Positions 35,532 to 48,057 of a stretch of 64,000 nucleotides of DNA are shown one piece after another. A program made the translations under genes and the position numbers. The notes below the pieces were generated by a model that did not search any database, was not told where the DNA came from, and worked only from the letters and a program-made list of their open reading frames with translations. The stretch's first letter is position 1; each line of letters opens with the position of its first letter. This DNA comes from Mactra quadrangularis (lineage: Eukaryota > Mollusca > Bivalvia > Venerida > Mactridae), in NCBI GenBank assembly GCA_025267735.1, contig CM046309.1, positions 57,232,319 to 57,296,318 of the forward strand. Reading direction: 5' to 3'.

Positions 35532-36776
35532 TGTTGGCAAAATAAATATATTCTCGTAAAATAGTTTTTATTATTATATACCAATTTTGTATAGCGCTCT
35601 TTCATATTAAATATATATGTTCAAAAGCGCTTCACAATCATATGCATAATTAGGAAACAATTGAATGAAAATGGTATAGGAGATGATAATATGAAATATA
35701 CAATAATAAAATGAAGACTAATATAACACTAAGAATTAGTGATGGATAAAGTGCTCATAGTAGTTGAGAAACAAGAAGGTTATTTAACTGTCAAAGATAG
35801 TGAAATGAGTAGTAAACGATTTTGGGTAGAAAGGCAGCCAAATGGTCGATGGGGAAATCTGGCTATAGATGCCTTGAAAGTCTATGATTGCAAGGTGCAA
35901 AGATGGATTCTAATCCAAGGCTCCCGCCTGAACATCTATCAGCATCAGTGCCCTTGCATCCCACCAACCATCATGCATTTTACAGAAAATGTATAATTGA
36001 TAAAAGTAATGATTAGATTATCAAAAATTCGCATAAACATACTAGTCGTTGAGGCAAAAAACATGAATTAAGTTTAAATAAATAAAATTAATTTTTTATG
36101 AAGCTCACTTCAATGAATTACACAAAAATTATAATGTGCAAGCCCCAATGCATAGACAGAAATTCTTTGACATGCTTTGAAGTATTGTAAAAATGTATAA
36201 AAACGTTTAAATTATATGGATGATTAACACGATTACTGTTTAAATTCAGTGTTCAACATAACCACACAGGGGACAATGAGTTGTATCCTTTAAAATTTAA
36301 TTACAGAGCTAAGTGTTCCTACGGACAAACAGCATTGACACAAGTTATATGTTATTCTGTCAGGTTTATGAGTCTCCGAAGACTTGGTATGTTAAACTGA
36401 CACTACGTATATGTTTATCCATATTTCTCATTAATATTTCATACGAATATAGGAAATAAACTATTTAGTTTAAATATCAAGGGTCCCGATAGTTTTATTC
36501 AAAATAGATACATGTAATCAAGTCTACAGGTTAATGAACATTTAATATTCATTCGAAAGGCCGGTTATAACGTAAAAATAATATATCAACTTGGATTATC
36601 GATACAATTATTGATTTGAAAATTACATGGAAATGGTATAGAATCGCAGAAAATTAAAGTACAGTAAATTTCTCTATAAGTACAATATTGTTGTTAGCAA
36701 AGTCATGCAAATTTGGACGATTTTCGATTCCCTACTTCTTATATTTGAGAAAAAAATCATATAATTCCGCTTTTAT

Positions 36777-36852
36777 AGCATTCTCGTTCTCAGAGTCAAT
36801 ACTAGCATACTAGTAATTGAGAATCCTACTAGACTCTGGGAACGAGAATGCT
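36777..36852. mobile_element. Foldback element family C, copy 3
   Basis: 76 bp: agcattctcgttctcagagt on the left and actctgggaacgagaatgct on the right, with an ~30-bp centre. It lies about 315 bp before the TMEM9 start codon. Confidence 0.72.
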
Positions 36853-37167
36853 TTTATATATAGAAGAACTTTACATTTCTGTATGCGTGCTTATGTCTAG
36901 TTTTTAAGACAAAGACCCGATACGATATTTCATACAGCATCTTTTTAATACAAAAATATATGATTTTATAACTTTTCAAGTTGTAGAGAGTATATTAGCA
37001 CATAACAGCTCACAAATGCTAATTACGTTGGCCTTTGTGTTTCTTTGCTGTATTTAGTATGACTCTTTGCGTTTAATATTTATTCTTTGACTCAAATTAT
37101 TTAGATTGGGTTAGATTTGTAAATTTATGATGATCCTCCGATTGATTTCTCAAATATTTTATAAATT

Positions 37168-40100
37168 ATGATGAATTTCAGCAATTTCTTGTTATTTCTT
37201 GGCATTACTGCAGTTGGTTTGATCAACATTGTGACAGCCGAGGTAGGTAACATCAGTATTTGCGGATGAAATCTTCTACTTTGGTTCCTAAACACAGTTA
37301 GTAAAAGATCACTCACTGACTCGGGTCAGCATGGAATGGACTAGTCCTATATATAAGACCCTCCGTAACTCATTTCACATTGGGACATTATTCTGTTACG
37401 GCAAGGTCTTATCGGCTTCCGTATATATTGATGTAGCAAAATGCGCAAGGATTCCCTCGCGCGACAAAAGCGAACATAATTCAATATTTTTCGAAAATAT
37501 TTTTGTTTTACCCATTCCTAACAATAACAGACACATTTATCTAACATATTATAACATAAGTTTTAAAATAACCAACCTTATTTTGTAGAATTAATCCATT
37601 GTTTCCGTAACTCAAAAATCCAGCTTTTTGTTTTGAATACTTTTAACACTAAACGCCGTTTATGCCGTAACCGATACCGGATTGATCGTGATAAACGCCA
37701 CACAATCCGTTTCCAATCCGGATTACAAATTCTAGTGATTGTTCTAGAACTCCAAAAAGGGCAGGGTGGGACCAAAAAAGGGCAGGGCCCAGCGCGCGGT
37801 GCAACTTTTAAAATTCTGAAGTATTTCTGTAGTCAATAACATTCAGTGAACTGATGTTTTTAGTATATTATTTATATATTCAATGTAGCTGCATGCTCAA
37901 CAAGTTCTTACATGCTTTTCTATAATCATGTACTCATGTACAAATTTACTCAGCATAGTTGTAAAACATACTTTTGTGTCAAATCTTTAGCTTTTTAGAA
38001 GTCCAAAAAGGGTGGCAAGATTTGAAACAAATCGTTTTCACTATACAAGCTCCGTCTCTACCATGATCTCTAACTTTAAGTGGCCACCTCTAGAAACTAC
38101 TGTAGAAGAACAAGAACCAGACTTATAATATTCTATAAAATTGTCTATAATGTTATTGGTATACACCCTGGCCCTGCCTTATTCATACCCAACACATAAA
38201 AAAACAAGACTAGACTGTGTACAGCAGCCATCTCCATTCATTTTAACATATAAGCATTTCCAAATATTCTTCCTTTCCAAGCACAATAATTCAGTGGAAC
38301 AAGTTGTCAGCTGCTGTACACCAAGCGACAGTTGACTGGTATTTATCTAGTTTATCACTGTTAATAAGTGATTACCTGAATCTATTGGGTTTTTTGTTTT
38401 TACCCAAATTTCAATTGCAAGCACCAGCACATAATCCTCAGGCTCAAAGTAATGAGGGTCAGTGCAGTATTCTCTTAGAAGAAGAAGGAGCTATTGCTGA
38501 AATCAATAAATTTGCTTTTTATTTTGTGTTCGTTTTTTTTTTTCTGCAAAATATTGGGGTGCAAAACGATTTGCTAAGATTTTCTATAAAATCGTTCAAT
38601 CAGATAAAGAAAGCATCAAATGTAATTAAACTTTAAATTTGTCAGCACCTGCACATAATCCTCTAATAAATTAGGGAGTGCATTATTCTCTAAGAAATAG
38701 AGGAAGCCCTTGCTTAAATTATTCAATTTGCACTTTAACTTTTTGTTTTTCTGCAAAATATTGGGGTGCAAAACAATTTGCTGATATACGATTTTTCTAT
38801 AAAATTGATTAGTCTATTCAGCTAAAGAAAGCATCAAATGTAAATATTTATGTAAATAATTATAATGAAAACTTTTCTTGAGCTACTTTGTCCCAGAAAA
38901 AACTAATATGTCTTGTTTGACGTGTGAAAAACGACCAATACAAAACATCGTCAGTATCAAATCGTTCTGCACCCCCAAAAATGTAACGGATAGCAAATTC
39001 TCGTTTCTGTATTTTTTACACATCCTGCGGGGGACAATTGTTTTGTATATCATAATAGGCCCAAGTAAATTGCAATTTACATCACATTCGTCCACTATAA
39101 ATAACAAAAACCCTGCTAATTGCACAGCATCGTTTGGTCATCAGTGTCAATTTAATCCTTGACGCGTATATGTACCTGACTGTATATATGTATATTGACG
39201 TTGTCAAGCGTGTTACAGGCATACCCTAACAACCACCTTATTGATTTTTGACACTGCCCTTTCACAGTAGGCGTGTCATTTAATTACAGATTGATAAAGA
39301 TTATACAATTGACGTGTGAATTTACCGATGATTGACAATTATGAAAATATTTTTTAAGGAAATTAAAGGGCAACAGGGCGCTTTGACACTCGCAGGGCGG
39401 GACTTTTAGGGCAGCGGGGGGGGGGCTAAAAAAGGGCAGGGCGCAGCGCCCTGCTATTCTGCTTTAGAAAAATCACTACAAATTCAAAACATTTATGCTA
39501 AACATTTTTTTCGTCGACGCTGAAACAAAATTTCTACTTTCTAAACTTTCTAACAATTTCAATTAACACAATTGTTACATTTAGCTATATTTTTTTCTCC
39601 CGAAAATTAAGAATAATCAAATTTGTAATCCGGACTTAGTTCGTCTAATTTGGTGTTTATCAGTGACGATTCCGGAAATGGTACCGTGTGACATGGAATT
39701 TAGCGTTGTTATTAAAACGAAAGACATGATTTTTTGGACTTGACGGAAACAATGGAATATTTCTACTTGCTGAGGTGACTTATAGTAATTCTTATATTAT
39801 AAATGTGGTTAATTATTGTATATACTAGCGGTCTAATAGAGTTTGTTAAGAAAATTGCGTAATAATAACAAATTACAATCGTTTAAATCGTGCACTAAAT
39901 CTGTGCACGTTTTGCTACATCAATTTATATGGAAGCCGATAAGACCCTGCCGTAACAGAATAATGTCCCAATGTGAAATGAGTTATGGAGGGTCTTATAT
40001 ATAGGACTAGGAATGGACATTTACAATATACTTTTTTGTAATATATGTATGTTGACACCTTTGTAATTGCCTTAATATTATTTTACTCATTTTTATTTCC

Positions 40101-43100
40101 ACATGAAGACAAAAAGTCAGTGTTTTCTCTTCTGTTTAATAGGGGCCATTTATCCTGAATGTCATTCCTGATTGGCAGTGGTTGGAGTAACTTATGGTAC
40201 CGTAACTTGGCCAATGACTGAATGAGTCTAGAGTAATTGGACTCCAACTAACCAGTTTTTACTACATAGCAGTAGTCTTCTCCAATATGTTGCATACTTT
40301 GTTAACATAAGCGTTCAATACATGTTCTTAGATATTCAATTTTTTTACAGGATTCTGTGCCAAGTAAAACAAGTTTTGAAGATGCAAGATGTAAATGTGT
40401 TTGTCCAAAGTTTAAAAAGGATGATAACAGTACAATAAATGAGAAAACAGTTTATATCAGTCCTAATGCTGACCCTAACAATTGGTATGTACTGAACATA
40501 ATGTAGAGTAAATTAACTGCATGTTACAGTGATTGTCAGTTAGCTCAAGTCTCTTGATCTAAGGGTTGTAGGATGATCCCTGGGTGGAACAAAATTTTTT
40601 GAGTATGGTCATGAAAATTGAAATAACTTCTACAGTCATTATCTTTCTAATGATTCTGAATCATGTAGGGCATTTGTCACTGAAAATAATATGCATCTAG
40701 TAGCTAAGCTCAAAAATTATTAAGAAAAAAATTGTTTAAAAAAAAATAGATTTTCAGCTCCGAATACAGTTACTTTTAATATAGTTCTGACTTCATGTAA
40801 GTCAGCATTAGTATAGTTCATTGTTAAGTTGATATGTCTAAATGTATTTGCCGTTTACAGTTTTTATTTGAATTGTCTCTCTATTTCAGTAATTGTAATT
40901 TTGTGGTAAAGTTTAAGGATCAACAGTCCTGTTCAATGTGTGAATGCAAGTATGAAAATAGAAATACTACAACAATTAAGGTAAACTTGCAATCTCTGTT
41001 GACTTAGGATATCCTTATATTGCTCAGGGAATCACATTTAAATAACATTTGTGTGGACCTATCAAAGCATAGCTTTTATCTAGACTTAACACTATTAACT
41101 TGGGTGATAGTTTTCAGTACTAATACTGAAATCAGTATTTTGAGAATAAATATTTGTATGTAATTTATAGGAAATATGTCTATTTCAGTATCTTGAAAGT
41201 TGGCTGTCAGCATTTTCAAAATGTTCAACTTACACCCATGTACTAATAGCATGAGCATTTTGGAGGTCCTGAGCCTTGAAAGGGTAATTTGTGCTATCGA
41301 AAGTTTGAAACCTACCTATGGGACATGTTAAAAATATGAAAATAAACAGCTTGAGAAAAATGCATGTTTAGCTCAATAACTCCAGACCAAGTTGACAACA
41401 ACTTCTTGACCTTCCTTGAAGGAAATTTGACATCAATATTGTCAAATTTTCATGGGAGGGTATAACCACCCTTTCTTACAGGGAACTTGTATAATGTGAC
41501 TAATCTTTTAGATATAGTTTAGTTAAACAGTAATAATTTTATTAGCAACAATGATTTGTCTGTCCTGACTGTTTTGTGACTTTAGGCCTCAACAAGTTGA
41601 TCATATGTTCTATGGACTCGCTCACACCTTAATTTTGACACTTTTTACAAAAATAATATGTTTGCTCGCTCATAAAATATAAAGCAACTGAATTAAGATT
41701 TTTTTCTTCGCTTGCTCACTCCATTTTGTTCTAGAAAAATCTGTAGAACACATGACCAACTTGTTGTGACTTAATTCTCTCGACAGATTTTTTCTAATTC
41801 ACATTTTGTATGTATGTTTCAGGTTGTAGTTATCATCATTATTTGTGTGACATCATTGTTATTGATCTACATGTTGTTCTTACTCTGTCTTGATCCACTG
41901 ATTGCTAGAAGACCAGGTTCCTCCTATCAAGAACACATGGATGAGGTTGTTAATTTGGTAACATGTTTACGGGGCTTTGGGCACCCTAATACTTCTAACA
42001 ATAAGACCAATTACTGTCTGTCAGATGATTATTATTCCATTATTTGTGTAAAAGTTGAGACTTGGTAAAAAAAATGACCATTCACCATTTCTAATTTTAA
42101 CCTGGCTAAAATTGACTTTTTTGTCATTTAACGTGATTGGGTAAATTAAGGATACTCACATTTTGTCACTTTTTGTGTGACAGAGATGTAACTTGAGCAT
42201 TGTTTTGTAGGTTATTAGCTTCCAGAAAAGACATTTTGAGCTAAAATCCTGGTTACCATGGGAATTCTGGTGTGGGAAATATGGTTAATGAATGTATTTT
42301 AAAAAAATACATAATAGGCCAATAAATTGAAATTAATTTTTCATGGAATGAAAAAATTAAACTTTTACTGAGTGCATCTCATAATTAGTACTTAGAGAAT
42401 AGTAACTGAACTTAATGATTTACAAATCTTGAATAAAAGTCAGTATTTAAAGTTATGATTATCTTTATAGTTCTTAGATATTTTTAAAGATATTGATTTA
42501 TAAAATACCATGTTAATCAACACAACATATGCTCTTATTGATTGTTCTTTCTTGTTGAAATTAAATACATTTTGAACCTGTGCGTATGAGTGTCTTCCGG
42601 AAAGTTTGTAGACACCTGCTTTAATATGAGTATTTCCCATTAGAATTAAATGACACTTTCTTAAATCACTCCGGCCGTGGCGTAGTGGTTAGCATGTCTG
42701 ACTTCGAATCCGGAGATACGGGTTCGAATCCCGGTCGTGGCAGGTCATACCCTATACATGAGTTGTCGGCCTCGTGGTAGGGTAAGTTAGTACTGGTGAT
42801 AGAAAAAGTGTCCAGGAAACCTATAGTAGGAAGAGCTGGCCGTCGTGTATATGACCTATATATGTGTTGAATGCGACGTTAAAAAAAAAATAAATCACTC
42901 ACCAATGTTCTATGATCAATGATAGAAAATTTCAGAATTTTCAATTCTTAAACAATGAAACGACACAGGTTTATACAAAGGGGATTAGAGGTGTGCTGAG
43001 CACGCCATGACATTACCGGGATTTTAAGTGGTAAAATACACAAAGAAAGAAGACACATGAGACGGTAAATATCTCTAGTTTGTAAGTGCTCCAGGTATCC

Positions 43101-45342
43101 CTATACAAGGTTGCCATGGAAACAATCACACAAGTGCCGATTGCAATTTCATGTTTTCATCTTAATAATGATATGCAATTATGATTAACATAAAAAAAAA
43201 TAGTTTGAAAAAATAGTTTTTAACAAAGATATAGTAATTGTCTACGAATTTTCCGGACAAGCCTCGTATATTTCAAATCACTTGAATTTAAAAATACCTA
43301 TACTGTAAAAGTTACAAAGCTCAATTTTGAATGTTCTTGGCAAAAAGTAGAAGAGACCCGTTTGAGACTTCAACATTATTTCTGGCTAGATTAATGCCAG
43401 GGAACATTATTTCTGGCTAGATTAATGCCAAGGAACATTATTTCTGGCTACATTAATGCCTGGGAACATTGTTTCTGGCCAGATTAATGCCAGTGAACAT
43501 TATTTCTGGCTAGATTAATGTCAGGGAAATGTTCTACCCATTCAGATAGTTTAGGCTTGTTAATTTTGAGCCTTTGAACATTAACATGTATTTTATATTT
43601 TCTGTAAGCTTATGAACTTGATATATAAGTTTATAAAACTGTTATAAAGTAATTGGTCTTCTTAAATGTTGTGTTAGAGTAGTAGAATAGATTGTATTAA
43701 CAATAATTAAATAGTCCAATTATGAACTAACATTCTCTAGTGCACCAGCCTAATTGTTATATGGTAAAGGGGAGGTAATCAACTAGTCTGACTATATAAT
43801 ATAAGTAATTTTCACTAGCCTGAACCAATTTTCTCTAGTGTTGGGTTTTGTGTTATTGGGTTATGGCAATGACTTTAGTTTCTATTTAAATCCTTGTTTG
43901 GTATCTATTTTGAAAACATTTAATATACAAATTTTGGAGGTCAAGTCAAATCATATTTTTGTGACGTTAGAATAAAATGAGACACATTTGTGAACTTAAA
44001 ATTCACAAGTGTTAATTATTTTTGTGACTCTGTCAGAATATATGAATGAAAGTTTTCAAGACTTATCCAGAAGCTCAGAAAGTTTCATCCATGAGAATTT
44101 TATTTATGACCTAATCTTTAACCAGCTAGGTGGTTTAATATATTTACTTATTTACTAACATTAATTTATTGTCCGTTTTTTTTCTCAACTGTCAAAGCTT
44201 CAATAATTTCATGGTGACTGAATGCATTGTTTTTGTACTGGCGGTCTAATTTTTATTAAAAATATCTTGACTAAAACTTATAATACGGCATAAGAAGCTT
44301 TACTCGATCATAATACACACTTTTGGAAACTCATGGGTGTATTACGTCAATAATTTTAAGAAACGCATTCACCGTGAAATTATTCATGTTTTGACAGTTG
44401 AGAAAAAACGAACAATATGGAGATTGGTTATACAATATTAAGAATATTTCTATTGTAGTGTTAGTGCTAGAGTTATGTATTACATAGAAGCATTTTATAA
44501 CCCATTAAGATATATTATATGCTAATTTCACATGTATCTTCTATGTAATCTTAGTGTGTAATTAATTACTAATTATACTACATATTCTGTACATTTTATG
44601 TGCTAAAAATGTGTATATTGATGTAGCAACTTTAGTGTCAACTAAACAAGGTTTGTGTTCAACAAATAAACAAGATCGTTGTGTTTAAATTTTGTATATT
44701 AATTTATTCTTCGGTGTATAGAAAAAAAGATGTTGGTTTCATTCCAAATAATAAAGCATTAGCTATGTATGAACCTGTTAACTAAAATATTTTATAATGG
44801 AGAAACTGGTCATGCATTGAAATTAGGTAAAAACTACTATTTTAAGGACAATATACCATATAATGTATGTATACTGTTTTTGACTCTGAACCATGCTATT
44901 GCATCACCAGTATATTCTTCCATAATTTAGTTGTAAAATTCTGTTGTTAAATTTTATTCAACTGTCAGTGGCACAAACATTAATATTGCTGATACTCAAT
45001 ATTTTTTCGATAATCCCTGTACATAAATATGGTAATCTATTTTTCATCGATTTTGACTACAGAAATACTGTATTGAGTATTTAAATCAGTAGGGTTAATG
45101 TATGTCCTATTGACAGTTGAATTTAATTTAACAATAGTCTGTAGATGTTTATTTTATGTTTTGTTCTGTTACAGGATGATCAGTCTGTATCACAAGTTCC
45201 ACAGTTTGAAGGCGGGACTCGTCCAAGAATGGGACGTCAGAAGTCAGTCATCAACTATGTATCTAACGAACAGAAAAGATGGAAGAGTACAGTTCAAGAA
45301 CAGAGACGCAATATCTATGATAAACATACTATGTTGAATTAA
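37168..45342 (+). CDS. TMEM9: TMEM9 family single-pass membrane protein, five exons
   Basis: Exons: 37168-37242, 40351-40484, 40890-40980, 41823-41957 and 45175-45342, about 200 aa. A GAG donor at 41945 is an in-frame alternative that would remove four residues. The signal peptide is residues 1-24. The luminal part has the family's FEDARCKCVCP and SMCECKYENRNTTTIK motifs; the membrane segment is about 101-123, followed by LDPLIARRP. The C-terminus ends RWKSTVQEQRRNIYDKH, close to human RWKLQVQEQRKTVFDRH. TMEM9 proteins are lysosomal/late-endosomal and have been linked to v-ATPase assembly and CLC transporter regulation. The sequence does not separate TMEM9 from TMEM9B. Intron 1 contains a 2.7-kb transposon and intron 4 a recent SINE. 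Confidence 0.93.
37342..40009. mobile_element. Mutator-like non-autonomous DNA transposon, 2.67 kb, long TIRs
   Basis: The ends are inverted repeats of about 105 bp (37342-37446 and 39905-40009), starting TAGTCCTATATATAAGACCC, with only some six to eight mismatches. A perfect 9-bp target duplication, GGAATGGAC, flanks it (37333-37341 and 40010-40018). Long TIRs with 9-bp duplications are the known mark of Mutator-like elements. No transposase is seen, so it is non-autonomous. It lies inside TMEM9 intron 1. Inside are two copies of an aaaaaagggcagggc motif (about 37770 and 39430) and an imperfect duplication (38416-38845). Confidence 0.85.
38416..38845. repeat. Imperfect tandem duplication inside the Mutator-like element
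   Basis: Two units of about 205-215 bp (38416-38630 and 38641-38845) share cagcacataatcctc near the start, gcaaaatattggggtgcaaa in the middle, and aagaaagcatcaaatgtaa at the end. They have diverged by substitutions and indels. Confidence 0.7.
42671..42890 (+). mobile_element. Young tRNA-Arg-derived SINE with target duplication
   Basis: The head (42671-42742) resembles tRNA-Arg: GTGGCGTAGTGGTTAGC (A box), CTTCGAA loop with anticodon TCG, GGGTTCGAATCCC (B box). A tail follows (gtcggcctcgtggtagggta ... ttgaatgcgacgtt) and A10. A 9-10-bp duplication, TAAATCACT(C), flanks it at 42662 and 42891. It lies in TMEM9 intron 4. An intact tRNA gene is unlikely because the acceptor stem is imperfect and a SINE tail follows. 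Confidence 0.85.
43370..43528. repeat. 31-bp tandem repeat, five copies, TMEM9 intron 4
   Basis: The unit is gaacattatttctggctaga plus ttaatgccagg, repeated five times with one to three changes each. Confidence 0.88.
44169..44415. mobile_element. MITE family A, copy 2, in TMEM9 intron 4
   Basis: 247 bp, same orientation and same internal sequence as copy 1 (gcattgtttttgtactggcg), flanked by TA. It is the most similar pair of the family in the window. Confidence 0.82.
44948..45129. mobile_element. TMEM9: Foldback MITE family D, copy just upstream of TMEM9 exon 5
   Basis: About 180 bp, arms caactgtcagtggcac and attgacagttgaattt, with the same centre (gataatccctgtacataaat). It ends about 45 bp before the splice acceptor at 45174. 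Confidence 0.7.
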
Positions 45343-45384
45343 AATAGATGTTTAATACATAATTTGGAACTCAAATAGTTGGGT

Positions 45385-45525
45385 ATTTCCTTTAGTGTGT
45401 AGGCAGTACAAACAAAGTTTGTTACACATTATTGCTGAAAAGCCTGAAATTCAGATTAAATCCAATAGTTCTCTGTACACATATTTTCATTGTGTCAAAG
45501 AAAGGGAAAACCCAAATATTTGAAT
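45385..45525. repeat. Interspersed repeat with CAGCAATAATRTGTA core, inverted copy
   Basis: On the minus strand: caaatatttgggttttccct, gtgtacagagaactattgga, ttcagcaataatgtgtaaca and aactttgtttgtactgcc. It lies within the probable TMEM9 3' UTR. Confidence 0.5.
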
Positions 45526-46217
45526 TTTAGATATATTCTTTTTTGTTAAGTTGATGCATTGCATCTGTCTACATTCTACTTCCATCAATCTTATAGATTA
45601 CTGCTGGAAGGCTAATTATGGCTAAAGGAAGTTAAGATCTTAATGTTTTGTTCTGTTAGTAAGAATTTAATTAGCAGTACATTTTGCTTAGGATTTTAGT
45701 AGGAAAAGGGTAGATAGGAGTTCGATCATGCTGAACAAAAAGTTTGTTTTCCTTAAATATACTCATAAGTTATAGTACTGTACTTGCTAATGGTTGACCC
45801 ACTTTCATCCCTCGTCCTAAGGCATAATAATTTCACCTAATTTCATGATGCATTTATCAATTGAATGGGCGACCTATAGATTCATGCATTTATGTCACAT
45901 TATGTTTAATCTATTTGATATAGATGGATTTATTATTTATAACTTTGAAGTAAATAAATATTGACCTTTAGAAGAAGAAAATAAATTTGTAGATGCTTTC
46001 TTTGGTTTGGCTGTAATTGTATCATGTATACATGTTCCGTGATATACTAGCAATATGGATGTGATGTTTTTGTTAATCATTATGTGCGTGTAGATAGTTG
46101 TATGTCATATTTGTTAGATAATGTCAGATTGTTGTTTATAACTGTTTGTATTATTTATCAAAACATTCCATTATCATGATTTACCTAAGTACATGTTTAC
46201 ATGTTGTATATTAAAAT

Positions 46218-46223
46218 AATAAA
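46218..46223 (+). terminator. TMEM9: Candidate TMEM9 poly(A) signal
   Basis: AATAAA about 875 nt past the stop codon, at the end of an AT-rich stretch that could be 3' UTR. Earlier AATAAA hexamers near 45955 are alternatives. Confidence 0.3.
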
Positions 46224-47212
46224 AGGAAGCCACACTTCGGCATATTTTTTGTATTTTTATTGCAAAGTTTCAACATTTATGCCTTTGTCAGGTAAACATT
46301 TAATAACAGTTAAAGTATAGTGAAGGATTTGTTTAAAAGTCATCGTATTACATTATTTTGGAACCTATTCCATAAGGCTAGCTTCTGAAATTGTTCACTA
46401 TAGTAGAGTGAATTGAAATGCTAAGTAACCATAGGTAGCCAAGTTTTTTCTTGACCAATAGACTCCAAAATTATCAAATTGTGCTTATATTGAACTCTTG
46501 ACATTGGTTAAATTGTTATTTAGTTTTCTTACCTTTGTGATAGATTAAACCATGTAGTGCTAGGTAGTGACATCGGTTCACAACTGGCTCCTTGTTTGTT
46601 GTGCAATATTCTTTGTTTATATTTTATCAGTATGTATGTATGTATGTGTATATCATTTAGCGAGTATATTCACCTTTTGTGTGAAATCAGCTGTAGTGTA
46701 TTAATAGAATCAGTGTTTTTTTCAGACCATTTTGGGGCAGAAATTTGGCCCCATTCTTCTCCCTAAAAAGTATGTATTCATCTCCCCTCTGTAGCAAAAT
46801 TCCCCTCTCCCTAAGATTCCCCACAGTTCATTTTATTTCAGCTGATTTTCTGATTTGAGAACGTGCTGACAACCTTTTTTGGATTTTTATTATTTTTGAC
46901 TAAATAAAAATGTCAAAAAATCATCTTTAGTATAGATCCACATTTTTGAGTGGAAATATTGATATTTTATGATTATGTTTTAATTATTTTGTTTTGTTTA
47001 TTAATATGTACATTATATAATATATTGTCTTTATAAAATATTGTTAAATAAAATATTTATTGTAATGTACTAATTTAGATATTTGTTATTTTTTATGATA
47101 TCAATATTATACAAGTGGACCATTTCCTTAGACCTTACATTACTTTTATATACGATAAAGCATGGCCATGTTTGGTTAAGTGAAATACAATAGGAAGGCA
47201 ATTAAAGCCCAA
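46224..47212. other. Spacer between TMEM9 and SLC18B1 (convergent); no gene seen
   Basis: AT-rich with a short (tatg) run at 46630-46646. The two genes converge here. Confidence 0.4.
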
Positions 47213-47566
47213 TCTCCGTAAACAGATATCCTGTAGAGCGTTGTCTTACAGGATCTCTACTTTCTCCATGGAAAGTCACGTCAAGATGAACTTTGTGTCG
47301 ACCAATCAATGCGTAGCTTTCATCTAGACAGAAGCACTATTAATCCCATTTTGATTTAGTAATTTCTATTTTTAGACCAAGTTTTGCATGCTAATTTAAC
47401 AGCGGTATTATTCTAATTCTGCGATTGGGCGGCTCATTACAAATTGCATGACGTAGACGATGTAAACATGTACGTATTACAACAATTTCGTCATGAATAT
47501 TATGATGAGAAAAGGTCGTCTAAACGTGACCTTTGTCTTCGTCAGATCGGGTTTTAATCAGATTGA
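47213..47566. repeat. Interspersed repeat family E (TCTCCGTAAACAGATATCC), copy 1
   Basis: About 355 bp, starting tctccgtaaacagatatcct and ending gatcgggttttaatcagatt. Shares long stretches with 56684-57122 and, more degenerate, with 11810-12155. Confidence 0.72.
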
Positions 47567-47784
47567 TTGAAGCCTGAAAGTTGTCTGACTTATCAATATA
47601 GTGGGACAATAGAATGAATTTATCAATTATGATATGAAATTATGAATGGACAAGTTCAAGTTTCATTTGTCTTGTCTATAGACTAGTAACATTTTTCAGT
47701 TGTTAATACAAAATGTATACTGACACAGCAGTACTGAATAATGTAGATGGCTCAGAGTTTCAATCATATTCAACAATTAGTAAT

Positions 47785-47790
47785 TTTATT
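47785..47790 (-). terminator. SLC18B1: Candidate SLC18B1 poly(A) signal
   Basis: AATAAA on the minus strand about 270 nt after the stop codon at 48058. Confidence 0.4.
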
Positions 47791-48057
47791 ATCAAAATTA
47801 CATTTATAATGACTTACACTGTATATTATTTTAAATCATTGTTCTCAATATTTCTTTTTGAACATTGAAATTCTAGACTGAATTTTGATCCCAGACAAGT
47901 TGATATATACAGAGAAATGTATGGAATTCCACAACCCTGCATGAAGGCGTTACAAATAAAAAATAAACAGAGGCCACACATTTCAATAATAAGACCCACA
48001 CTGATGATGTGTCACATGTAAAAGGCACTGTTATAAAATGTACTGTGTGCACATATT

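Larger units (their letters stand above)
33954..37167. other. Repeat-rich spacer upstream of TMEM9; no gene seen
   Basis: Apart from the foldback elements listed, there is a SINE-like remnant near 34200-34240 (tgtggagtttggtcatgaag) and a tgtatagcgctctttcat...aaaagcgcttcacaatca inverted pair at 35590-35640. A frame of 85 codons at 35739-35996 matches nothing I recognise. The TMEM9 promoter should be in the last few hundred bases. Confidence 0.4.

Noticed and set aside
35739..35996. An 85-codon open frame upstream of TMEM9
   Set aside because: No known motif, no splice or poly(A) support; noted only in the spacer entry.
42671..42742. A functional tRNA-Arg(TCG) gene
   Set aside because: The acceptor stem is imperfect, a SINE tail and poly(A) follow directly, and a target duplication flanks the whole unit.
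43370..43528. A CRISPR-like array
   Set aside because: The 31-bp units are back-to-back with no spacers, in a eukaryotic intron.
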